A stretch of DNA of 14,356 nt. Source: an uncultured Collinsella sp. (GTDB lineage Bacteria; Actinomycetota; Coriobacteriia; Coriobacteriales; Coriobacteriaceae). The DNA is taken from NCBI GenBank assembly GCA_900549245.1, contig URNQ01000025.1:1-14356 (forward strand). Direction: 5' to 3'. Of the stretch, positions 1 to 6,204 are shown in pieces. Numbering within the stretch: position 1 is the first letter of the stretch; each line of letters starts with the position of its first letter. The position numbers were made by a program, and so were the translations under genes. The notes below the pieces were generated by a model. That model did not search any database. It was given only the letters and a program-made list of their open reading frames with translations, and had not been told where the DNA came from.

Positions 1-539
1 TTGGGAGCTTCGTCGAGCTCAGCAGTGACTTCCTGCTCGGATATGACTTCGGGATCGGTCGTGGCGGCGATTTCGGTTTCGGCTTCTGCCGTTACCTCAA
101 TAGCGACTTCGATCTCGGGCTCGGGCTCGGGCACAGCTTCAACTACGGGCTCGGGACGCTTAACGTGCTTGGGGCGCACGGCCTTCAGGTCCTTCTCGCC
201 GCGCTTCTTCTTTTTGTAGGACTGCTTGGCGCCCTTGGTGGCCTTGAGCTTGTCCTCGCCCTTGGCAAGGGCGGCATCCCAGGCATCGTTGGCGATGACG
301 GTGGCATACAGGCGACCGCCCTTAAAGACGGTCAGCTTAATGCAGTCATCTAGCTCCTCGAGCAGCTCGCGCGTGGACTCAAAGCCCAGGTCATAAGCGG
401 CCATGTCGCCAGCGGCGAGCGCCTCTTCGACCTGCGTCATAAACGTTTGCTTGCCGCATCCAATCGCATCGCGCAGCAGGCGATACAGATAGATGTGGTT
501 GCCCAGCGATAGCGTGGGCCTAACTATTGTCTTGCTCAT
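1..539 (-). CDS. Hypothetical protein with basic then acidic C-terminal tail (3' end off the left edge)
   Basis: The gene reads leftward from an ATG at 537-539 preceded by a good ribosome binding site (AGGAG near 547-551 on the minus strand), and is still open at the window edge (179 codons seen). Residues 1-90 look like a compact globular domain: a helix (about 14-26), a second helix, a YDLGFES-RELLEEL segment (49-62) and a KLTVFKGGRLYATV strand pair (68-81). That helix, helix, LLE-helix, beta-hairpin order resembles OST-HTH/LOTUS-type winged helices, but this is a pattern impression and not an identification. Residues 92-128 are very Lys/Arg-rich (KKKKR at 109-113), and 129-179 are Glu/Pro/Ala/Thr-rich with repeated PEPEPE, which is probably disordered. 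A basic patch plus acidic tail suggests nucleic-acid or protein contact. Function unknown. Confidence 0.7.
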   Translation of the reverse strand, partial: MSKTIVRPTLSLGNHIYLYRLLRDAIGCGKQTFMTQVEEALAAGDMAAYDLGFESTRELLEELDDCIKLTVFKGGRLYATVIANDAWDAALAKGEDKLKATKGAKQSYKKKKRGEKDLKAVRPKHVKRPEPVVEAVPEPEPEIEVAIEVTAEAETEIAATTDPEVISEQEVTAELDEAP

Positions 540-551
540 GGCAAATCTCCT

Positions 552-577
552 CTTTACACACGTAAAGCATCTTACCA
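552..577 (-). promoter_or_regulatory. Candidate extended -10 promoter and small inverted repeat upstream of the first minus-strand gene
   Basis: On the minus strand, TGG-TAAGAT (577 down to 569) fits an extended -10 (TGnTATAAT-like). No convincing -35 is seen. Just downstream, CTTTAC-ACAC-GTAAAG (552-567) is a 6-bp inverted repeat directly before the Shine-Dalgarno. Weak evidence only. Confidence 0.25.
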
Positions 578-611
578 TCGCATAGCGTTTGCCATGGCGG
601 CACTCAAGGCA

Positions 612-645
612 AACGGGCGCGAACCGATATCGATTCGCGCCCGTT
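612..645 (-). terminator. GC-rich hairpin, terminator of the minus-strand membrane protein gene
   Basis: A perfect 12-bp stem (AACGGGCGCGAA at 612-623 pairs with TTCGCGCCCGTT at 634-645) encloses a 10-base loop. It starts about 30 bases after the stop codon of the gene at 676-1626. On the minus strand it is followed only by a short T run (TTTGCC), so termination may be partial or factor-aided. Confidence 0.6.
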
Positions 646-675
646 GTACAGGTTGCCTATCTGGGGATGCAGCGC

Positions 676-1626
676 CTAGTTGCCCGATGTCGTGCCTTGG
701 CTTGAACTGTCAGATGTCGTGCCCGATGTGGTGCCACTCGAATTGCTGTTGTTGCTGTCTGCTGTGCCCGTTCCCGACGTGGTGTCGCTCGTCTGGCCGC
801 CCGTGTTCGGCTGCGAACCGTCAGTCGTTTGGCTTGAGTCGGTCGTGCCGGACGGCGTGCCGCTGTTGGACGTGGAGGAATCGGTGCCCTGCGATTGGTT
901 TTGGGTGTTCGAGGACGAATCGGCAGGGGCGGAACTGTCTTGCGTGCCGTCCGTCTGTGCCTGCTGGTCTTGCGAATGGGTGTTGCCATTTGCATCACTT
1001 TCCGTCGTTCGCGACGACAGAATTGGCTCGGGGCGCTCGCCCAGACCCTCACCGGCGGTGGTGATAAGGATGGCGCCGGCGCAGGCGATGACCGCGACGA
1101 TGGCGATGGCGATCGAGAAGACGATGACCTTCTTTTGCGTCTGGCTGCGCTCTGCCGCCGCCTTGGCGCGCAGGCTGTCGGGAGCGACGCGCGCCGTGGT
1201 TGCGCGCCCCGCAATCTGGCGCATCTCCTGCGTAGTCGCGGCGCCGCCCAGGTGCTCCTCGGCATTAAACTCAACGGGCTCATAGGCGCCGGCGGGGTAG
1301 TCGACGGCGGCGTGCGTACCTTTGAGGGCTTCGGCGCTGGCAGAGATAAAGTGGCGGTAGACCTGCGAGGACACAACGGTGATGACCGAGCTCACGGCGG
1401 CGCCGATTACTGAACCAGCGATACCAATCTTGGAAGCAAGCGCGACGCTCGTGGCGGCGGCTGCGGCGCCGGCGATGATCTGGGGAATGGAAATGTCGTC
1501 GAACAGACCTTTTTTGGGCGCGATGGCCATGGTCTGTCCGATGGAATGGTTCTCGTGCACGCCGTTGTTGAGCGCGGCCGGTGTCATGACGCGCGTGCGC
1601 GGCGCGTCGGTGTACTTGGTTGTCAT
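676..1626 (-). CDS. Membrane protein with long Ser/Thr/Asn/Gln/Asp-rich C-terminal tail
   Basis: 316 aa. The start is the ATG at 1624-1626, chosen because CGGGAGGACC (1631-1640, minus strand) gives a strong Shine-Dalgarno; the frame stays open further upstream without a better start. Residues 1-45 are polar. Residues 47-90 are Ala/Val/Ile/Gly/Ser-rich, probably one or two membrane segments. Residues 91-165 are a charged stretch, 166-189 (KVIVFSIAIAIVAVIACAGA core) are a clear transmembrane helix, and about 200-316 are low complexity, almost only S, T, D, N, Q and G with a few P and A. The tail most likely lies outside the cell as a flexible stalk or glycosylatable mucin-like region, with the basic QTQKK side cytoplasmic (inside-positive rule). 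No LPXTG anchor, enzymatic motif or known family is recognised. It is a single-gene transcript with its own hairpin terminator at 612-645. Confidence 0.75.
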   Translation of the reverse strand: MTTKYTDAPRTRVMTPAALNNGVHENHSIGQTMAIAPKKGLFDDISIPQIIAGAAAAATSVALASKIGIAGSVIGAAVSSVITVVSSQVYRHFISASAEALKGTHAAVDYPAGAYEPVEFNAEEHLGGAATTQEMRQIAGRATTARVAPDSLRAKAAAERSQTQKKVIVFSIAIAIVAVIACAGAILITTAGEGLGERPEPILSSRTTESDANGNTHSQDQQAQTDGTQDSSAPADSSSNTQNQSQGTDSSTSNSGTPSGTTDSSQTTDGSQPNTGGQTSDTTSGTGTADSNNSNSSGTTSGTTSDSSSQGTTSGN

Positions 1627-1801
1627 ACGGGGTCCTCCCGGTGCTAATCTGCTTCGTTTCGTGTAGCCATCAGGGTACCCACCAGATGTGAATCGTACGT
1701 GACATTTAACAGATACCATCAACTCATCAAGGGGGGCTTGCTGTCTTTGGCGAAATAGCTTGATGCTAAACTGGACTTACGATTGCGAGGTGGTTTACGT
1801 G

Positions 1802-2020
1802 ATGTACCCGTATATGACATTCGAAGACGGTACCGAGGTCATTCATTCTGACCTGATTACAGATGGCGATATCGAAAAGGTTATCGTGCATTTTGAGCGA
1901 CCGACGGCAGAGGGCTTCGACTCCGCTCGTTGTGAGTTGCCTTCCTGTTCGTGGACTGACTGGGAAGGGTATTTTACTCAGAGTGAAAAACGAGCTTTCG
2001 AAGAGTGTTTGAGCAAATAA
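1802..2020 (+). CDS. Small hypothetical protein (72 aa)
   Basis: The chosen start is the ATG at 1802, because GCGAGGTGG (1785-1793) sits 8 bases upstream. An in-frame ATG at 1760 would add 14 residues but lacks a ribosome binding site. The protein begins MYPYMTFEDGTEVIHSDL, has a central VIVHFERPTAEGFDSARCEL segment and ends in a charged helix (YFTQSEKRAFEECLSK). It is soluble and acidic, with three cysteines and no signal peptide. From memory, similar short proteins (MYPY-DGTEV-HFERPT-FD-ARC-LP) are scattered in gut bacteria, but I cannot name a family or function. It lies at the edge of the AT-richer block, with about 100 bases between it and the DUF2087 gene. A weak extended -10 (TGCTAAACT, 1764-1772) could drive it. 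Whether it belongs to the downstream system is open. Confidence 0.65.
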   Translation: MYPYMTFEDGTEVIHSDLITDGDIEKVIVHFERPTAEGFDSARCELPSCSWTDWEGYFTQSEKRAFEECLSK

Positions 2021-2026
2021 TTTAGA

Positions 2027-2046
2027 TTAGTTCGAGTTTAGTTCGA
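2027..2046 (+). repeat. Tandem direct repeat TTAGTTCGA, possible regulator site
   Basis: TTAGTTCGA occurs at 2027-2035 and again at 2038-2046, a period of 11 bases or about one helical turn. The pair ends 18 bases before the candidate -35 of the operon, a position suited to an activator or autoregulator. The function is inferred. Confidence 0.4.
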
Positions 2047-2064
2047 ATAAAGAAGCCGAATGCG

Positions 2065-2093
2065 ATGACCTAAAGCGTATGCATTTTTAGTAT
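2065..2093 (+). promoter_or_regulatory. Candidate promoter of the DUF2087-MFS-radical SAM-peptide operon
   Basis: ATGACC (2065-2070) as -35 and TAGTAT (2088-2093) as -10 are separated by 17 bases, each matching consensus at 4 of 6 positions. A transcript would begin near 2100, about 20 bases before the start codon at 2121, leaving room for the GGAGG ribosome binding site (2110-2114). Confidence 0.35.
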
Positions 2094-2120
2094 TAGATGC
2101 GTATGAAATGGAGGATGTGA

Positions 2121-2402
2121 ATGGATGAGCTAATAGACTTTAAAAAACGATTTCTCAAGAATGGCGAGCTGGTTTCAATTCCAAAAAAGGAAAGCTATAA
2201 AAGAATCATGCTGCTATGGGCCGTCTCTTTCTTTGAATTAAATACAAGTTATACGGAGCTTCAGGTTAATCGTGTGCTTTCACAGCTCTATCCTGATTAT
2301 GCCGTGTTGAGGCGGTATTTGGTTGATTATGGATTCCTATTAAGGGATGAACGAGGCCTGAAATACGAGGTTAATCGTGATGTTCACGGTATTGAGAGCT
2401 AG
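2121..2402 (+). CDS. DUF2087 domain protein, possible small regulator
   Basis: 93 aa, start ATG with GGAGG at 2110-2114. Nearly the whole chain matches my recollection of the DUF2087 family (a small winged-helix-like domain found alone or at the C-terminus of ArsR-like and other HTH proteins). The visible pattern is F-KNGEL-SIPKK near residues 11-23, then a long helix with the K-I-LL-A motif, Y-E-VN-L near 47-56, and the diagnostic DYAVLRRYLVDYGFLLRD at about 61-78. A DNA-binding or accessory role is inferred from the fold type and from its first position in the operon; no function has been proven for the family. Its last 23 bases overlap the start of the MFS gene, so the two are probably translationally coupled. 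The AT-rich codon use matches the genes downstream. Confidence 0.8.
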   Translation: MDELIDFKKRFLKNGELVSIPKKESYKRIMLLWAVSFFELNTSYTELQVNRVLSQLYPDYAVLRRYLVDYGFLLRDERGLKYEVNRDVHGIES

Positions 2403-3564
2403 CCGTCCGGTTCGGGTCCTATATATTGCTAGAGGGATAAGCGAAATAGGCAATTGGTGTGCGAATATTGCTTTGCCAATGCTGATTTACGAGGTAACTC
2501 ACGATGTTTCTGCAACTGCTTTGATGGTCTGCTGCAGATTTGCCCCCTCTCTGTTTTCAGTTGCGCTCGCGCAGCTGCCTCAGAAGATGGGTATCGGGAC
2601 ACTGCAGGCCATGAGATTGGCAGACTTAATTCGCGCGGGATTATTCGTTTGCTATATTTTTGTTGATAGTAAATGGAGTATGTTTGCTATTACGTGCGCG
2701 GTATCGCTTTGCCGAACGGTTGAAATGCCCTGCTTTTACTCGTTGTTAAGAGCCAATACGAATAGTATCAATCGCGACGTAATTAATAATTCGTTTGGGT
2801 TTCTGCAGAATTTGATGATGGTTCTGGGGCCAGTTGCCGGCGGTTTTGTTGTCGCTCAATTTGGGGCGGAGGCTGTTCTTGCATTAGACGCGCTATCTTT
2901 TGCCGCGTCGTTCTGGTTGCTGCGAGATGTTCCGTCGGTTATCGAGGTTAATGATAAAGAGGGGATAAGCAAAAATGAAAAATACAGGACTGCATTTAGT
3001 GATCTTAGCGCGAAGCACTTGGCAATTGGTTTCCTATTAATCGATATTTCTAGTGGCGTGGCATTCGGCTCTCTGAATTCTCTTTTGCCAGCTATAGCGC
3101 AATTGCAATTTGACTCGTCATCGATACAATACGGATTCCTTCAGAGCAGTCTTACAATCGGACTGTTGTTCGGAAATACAATATATGGTCGTTTAATCAG
3201 TGGTTCCGATTGCGTTAAATCATATTGTTTTGTGACGTATCTTGCGCTCGGTGCGTATCTGGCGTTTGGCTATCGCTATGCGTCTGGGATATCGTTTATT
3301 TTCCTTTTTATCGTCGGTGCCGGAAACGCCATTCAAGATGTGCTTCTCATAACATCGCTGCAGGATTTGGCGAGAGACGGATCTGAATCGATAGGCCTGT
3401 TTTCAATTAGGGAGTCTTTGCAATCGGTTGCTGTTGTTATTTCAACACTCCTTGTTTCGCTGTTCACGAGCATCGCGATGTTCTCAATTCTCGTTACAGG
3501 ACTTGGTGTATTTTCAATTATGATGGTAGTTGTGTTTCAATTGAATTATTTGCGAAAGATGTGA
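2380..3564 (+). CDS. MFS transporter, probable product exporter
   Basis: 394 aa. The start is the ATG at 2380 (a GTG one codon upstream is possible), with GAGG at 2367-2370. It overlaps the DUF2087 gene by 23 bases. Hydrophobicity fits 12 transmembrane helices: roughly 13-37, 46-65, 84-105, 108-125, 143-163 and 165-182, then a polar loop around 185-212, then six more. The opening ARGISEIGNWCANIALPMLIYE resembles the RxxSxxGxW-ALP-L start of the MFS_3/EntS-type exporter branch, and the GPVAGGF segment in TM5 fits the motif C region of drug exporters. The usual motif A loop between TM2 and TM3 (G-x-L-aDR-G) is degenerate here: QLPQKMGIGTLQ, without Asp-Arg. The radical SAM gene begins 7 bases after the stop, so I infer export of the product of the neighbouring enzyme or self-protection. 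The substrate is unknown. Confidence 0.85.
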   Translation: MFTVLRASRPVRVLYIARGISEIGNWCANIALPMLIYEVTHDVSATALMVCCRFAPSLFSVALAQLPQKMGIGTLQAMRLADLIRAGLFVCYIFVDSKWSMFAITCAVSLCRTVEMPCFYSLLRANTNSINRDVINNSFGFLQNLMMVLGPVAGGFVVAQFGAEAVLALDALSFAASFWLLRDVPSVIEVNDKEGISKNEKYRTAFSDLSAKHLAIGFLLIDISSGVAFGSLNSLLPAIAQLQFDSSSIQYGFLQSSLTIGLLFGNTIYGRLISGSDCVKSYCFVTYLALGAYLAFGYRYASGISFIFLFIVGAGNAIQDVLLITSLQDLARDGSESIGLFSIRESLQSVAVVISTLLVSLFTSIAMFSILVTGLGVFSIMMVVVFQLNYLRKM

Positions 3565-3571
3565 CGTTGAT

Positions 3572-5893
3572 ATGCCTAAAACGCTTTTAGTATTTCCCCC
3601 AGGATGGAGTCCAGTGGGGCCGTATCTTGCCTTGCCTGTTTTGAAGTCATATCTTCAAGAGGTTGAACAATACAAAGTTGACATTGTTGACTTAAACGTG
3701 GAATTTTACGATGACCTCCTATCTTTTAGACATGTCGAAGAGTGCTGTAAAAGGTATCGGGAATCAAAGGATTCGTTTAGTTCGAATGTTCAATTAACAA
3801 TCGAGTTGATACAAAAGTCAGCACTTAATGTTGACGAGGCAAAAGATATTTTCAGATCGAAGAGATACTTCGATCTGAAAGAAAGACAATATGCTGAAAA
3901 CATTTTTAGAAATGCACTCTATATCATAAATCACGTCTCATATGGAGTTAAATACACGTTCAACTCCATAGATCTGCCCTATGATTATTATTCGACACCA
4001 GAAATAATGAAATCGCTTGCGGATACCCTGCATAATCCGTTTATTTCCTTCTATGAAACTGCCTTTCTTAAGCGTATTCAGAGGGAAAAAATCGAGTTTA
4101 TTGGGATTTCGGTGAGCGGCTGTTTCCAATTGATTTCTGCAGTTACGTTAGCGAAACTGATTAAAGAAGAATGTCCATCTGTTAAACACGTCTCATTGGG
4201 CGGCAATTACATTACTCGTTTAGCAGATGACTGCATGAAAGAATGGCATCCCTTTTTTGAATACATTGATTCGATAATGATGTATGACGGCGAAGAGCCG
4301 CTTGCACGTCTTCTTGAGGCTCTTGACTCTGGTGATGACAATCTCGACTGTGTTCCAAACCTTTGCCATGCTAAAGGTGGAAAGATATATAAAAACCATC
4401 GGATTGAGCAAACATTTATCAACGATACAGTTCCCGATTTCGATGGCTTCGCCCTTTCTAAATACTTCATGCCTGAGTTAATATTGCCGGTTTATTCCTC
4501 TAGGCAGTGTTTTAATCATTGCGCCTTCTGCACCATTCCCGGTGCTACCGGTGGTTGTTACCGAAAGATGCCTATATCGAGAGTATTTGAAATAATGTGT
4601 CGGTTAAATGAAAAATACGGCACGAGAGTTTTCTCTTTTGTGGATGAAACATTCGAAGGCAAAAGAATGGAGCAACTCGCGGATGAAATAAACGCATCGG
4701 GAAAAACGTTTTTCTGGCATGGAGAAACGAGGTTCTCTCCAACCCTAAGTACAGACGTTTTCAACAAGATATACCAAAGTGGATGTAGGCAGATTCAGTT
4801 TGGCCTCGAGTCATACAACCAAAGAGTTCTTGATCTAATGAAGAAGAACACGAGAGTTGATTGGATTGATCGCAATATCCATGATTGTCTCAATGCGGGT
4901 ATTCCTGTTCATCTATTCTTTATGATTGGCTTTCCGACCGAAACTAAAGAAGAGGCTCTGAACACCTTAGCTTATACAGAGAATGTTTTGAATTATTCAA
5001 AACAGGTATGTGGTGTTCCATATTCCACGAGAGGATTTACGAATTTTGGTCTCGTTATGGGGTCGGATGTTTGGAATCATCCCGATAAGTATGGTGTCTC
5101 TGTAATGCCGAAGTCCCAATATGAGGATTTGCGCCTCGAAGTGGATTATGTTTCAGGCACTGGTTTAACTTTAAATGAAGCAAAATCCTTATCTGATGAG
5201 CATCATATTGATTTTTATATGCAAGAGGTCATAAACGGTAGCGACACAATTGACTTGCCCCAGCGGCTTCATATTTCAGAGGTGACCTGGATCCTAGATT
5301 CTATTCACGCTGTCAGGTATAAGGGTCATTTGACCAAAGTAAAGCGACGGCTAACTAGTCTAAATCCAGCTGATCGAATCTGGCTGGATTCCAAGACCTC
5401 TGTCGTGCTCGTTGAGCCATTTGCCTACTTCTATAATTCTGAATACCATCATGTCTATGCTGTTTCCCAGTTGGTATACCTTAAGTTGGCCCGTTTATTG
5501 GAGGCCGATTGTAGCATTTCTCTTATTCTTGATCAGGGCGACCTCGAGCTGACAAGGGCGATAGAAGAACTGTTGCATTATGGATTGCTGAATACAAATA
5601 TCGATGCCGATTATGTAATGCACGATAATGGTTTTCAATTGGTTAAAAGTTCGTTTGTTAAAGAAGTCGGACGCTCAAAAGAGGGGTTAAGAGTACTGCT
5701 GAGTTGTGCCACCCATAGAATGTGTGCGGTTAATGATTTTTCGTTCGCTTTGCTTTCGTTGTTTGAAAAGCCGATTACTAAGAACGAGGTGCGCGACATT
5801 TTGAAAAAAGAGGGACTATCGACAAACGAGGAGCAATTAAACAAGTTGGTTGATAATTGCATGAAAGCAGATATACTACAATTGATTAGATAG
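3572..5893 (+). CDS. Cobalamin-binding radical SAM enzyme with C-terminal winged-helix (PqqD/RRE-like) segments
   Basis: 773 aa. It starts at the ATG 7 bases after the MFS stop, with only a weak Shine-Dalgarno. The N-terminus (KTLLVFPPGWSPVGPYLALP, then YKVDIVDLN) and residues about 170-215 (FIGISVSG, then HVSLGGN) are typical of the B12-binding domain of class B-like radical SAM proteins; as is common there, no DxHxxG is seen. The [4Fe-4S] motif is C313-x3-C317-x2-C320. FGLES (410-414) and MIGFPTE (451-457) fit SAM-binding strands of the TIM barrel. After a family-typical linker, residues about 605-675 and 700-773 each look like a small winged helix of PqqD/RiPP-recognition-element style. 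Such enzymes methylate or otherwise alter unactivated carbons. With a 36-aa peptide gene directly after it and an exporter before it, a RiPP-modifying role is the best inference; lipid or small-molecule substrates are alternatives. ATA and AGA codons are frequent, unlike the GC-rich neighbours. Confidence 0.88.
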   Translation: MPKTLLVFPPGWSPVGPYLALPVLKSYLQEVEQYKVDIVDLNVEFYDDLLSFRHVEECCKRYRESKDSFSSNVQLTIELIQKSALNVDEAKDIFRSKRYFDLKERQYAENIFRNALYIINHVSYGVKYTFNSIDLPYDYYSTPEIMKSLADTLHNPFISFYETAFLKRIQREKIEFIGISVSGCFQLISAVTLAKLIKEECPSVKHVSLGGNYITRLADDCMKEWHPFFEYIDSIMMYDGEEPLARLLEALDSGDDNLDCVPNLCHAKGGKIYKNHRIEQTFINDTVPDFDGFALSKYFMPELILPVYSSRQCFNHCAFCTIPGATGGCYRKMPISRVFEIMCRLNEKYGTRVFSFVDETFEGKRMEQLADEINASGKTFFWHGETRFSPTLSTDVFNKIYQSGCRQIQFGLESYNQRVLDLMKKNTRVDWIDRNIHDCLNAGIPVHLFFMIGFPTETKEEALNTLAYTENVLNYSKQVCGVPYSTRGFTNFGLVMGSDVWNHPDKYGVSVMPKSQYEDLRLEVDYVSGTGLTLNEAKSLSDEHHIDFYMQEVINGSDTIDLPQRLHISEVTWILDSIHAVRYKGHLTKVKRRLTSLNPADRIWLDSKTSVVLVEPFAYFYNSEYHHVYAVSQLVYLKLARLLEADCSISLILDQGDLELTRAIEELLHYGLLNTNIDADYVMHDNGFQLVKSSFVKEVGRSKEGLRVLLSCATHRMCAVNDFSFALLSLFEKPITKNEVRDILKKEGLSTNEEQLNKLVDNCMKADILQLIR

Positions 5894-5906
5894 AGGAGGT
5901 TTCTGC

Positions 5907-6017
5907 ATGGACGTTATTAATAAAGATCTCTTGGAGCAACTGAAAGAGTCTCAGGAAGAGGGCGTCGTGGTAGAAGTGTTCGACTTTGAGGACTACATGG
6001 ATAAATTCTGCCATTAG
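5907..6017 (+). CDS. 36-aa acidic peptide, candidate RiPP precursor
   Basis: A short ORF at 5907-6017 (ATG to TAG). Its Shine-Dalgarno AGGAGGT (5893-5899) overlaps the radical SAM stop codon and is close to a perfect anti-SD match with 7-base spacing, far stronger than that of the enzyme gene. This suggests the peptide is made in excess, as expected for a precursor. The first half (residues 1-19) is an amphipathic, leader-like helix (NKDLLEQLKESQEEG core). The second half, residues 20-36, reads VVVEVFDFEDYMDKFCH: a valine cluster, alternating aromatic and acidic residues, and a single Cys35 before the terminal His36. I count 11 acidic and 3 Lys residues. A Gly19 junction could be a cleavage point, but no protease gene is in the operon. 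Alternatives are a signalling peptide or a small structural partner of the enzyme. No family is recognised. Confidence 0.75.
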   Translation: MDVINKDLLEQLKESQEEGVVVEVFDFEDYMDKFCH

Positions 6018-6041
6018 TTTCGGAATTTACTTGCCTCGCTT

Positions 6042-6075
6042 AAAGGAGAAGTCGATTATCGATTTCTCCTTTTTT
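6042..6075 (+). terminator. Strong intrinsic terminator of the radical SAM-peptide operon
   Basis: AAGGAGAAGTCGA (6043-6055) pairs with TCGATTTCTCCTT (6059-6071) with one G-T wobble and a 3-base loop, followed by a run of T to 6075. It lies 25 bases after the peptide stop and defines the 3' end of the operon. Confidence 0.9.
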
Positions 6076-6118
6076 AATTAAAGATATTTTTGAAATACAT
6101 GCTCTTAGCACAGGTTGG

Positions 6119-6138
6119 CCTCTCAGTAAACTGGGAGG
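6119..6138 (+). promoter_or_regulatory. Hairpin in the nadE leader region
   Basis: CCTCTCAGT (6119-6127) pairs with ACTGGGAGG (6130-6138), 9 bp with one T-G wobble. AGCA (6107-6110) and TGCT (6140-6143) can extend it across an internal loop. No T run follows. It lies in the 187-base region before nadE. I see no clear promoter and cannot match a known riboswitch. Confidence 0.3.
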
Positions 6139-6204
6139 TTGCTTTGGCTAGTTAGAGATATGTGAACGTCCGTTAGACTGAATCTCAGGGTAGAAGGGGC
6201 TCCA

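Noticed and set aside
657..1376. Arg/Pro/Ser-rich 239-aa open frame on the minus strand
   Set aside because: A shifted frame of the membrane protein gene at 676-1626; the real frame has a strong ribosome binding site and transmembrane segments.
2037..3787. TTTAGTTCGAAT occurs at 2037-2048 and again inside the radical SAM gene at 3776-3787
   Set aside because: A single 12-base match between AT-rich stretches, the second inside a coding region with no other shared sequence; probably chance.
6076..6204. Riboswitch (for example NAD+-sensing) in the nadE leader
   Set aside because: Only one modest hairpin is visible and I could not match conserved bases of a known NAD+ riboswitch class.
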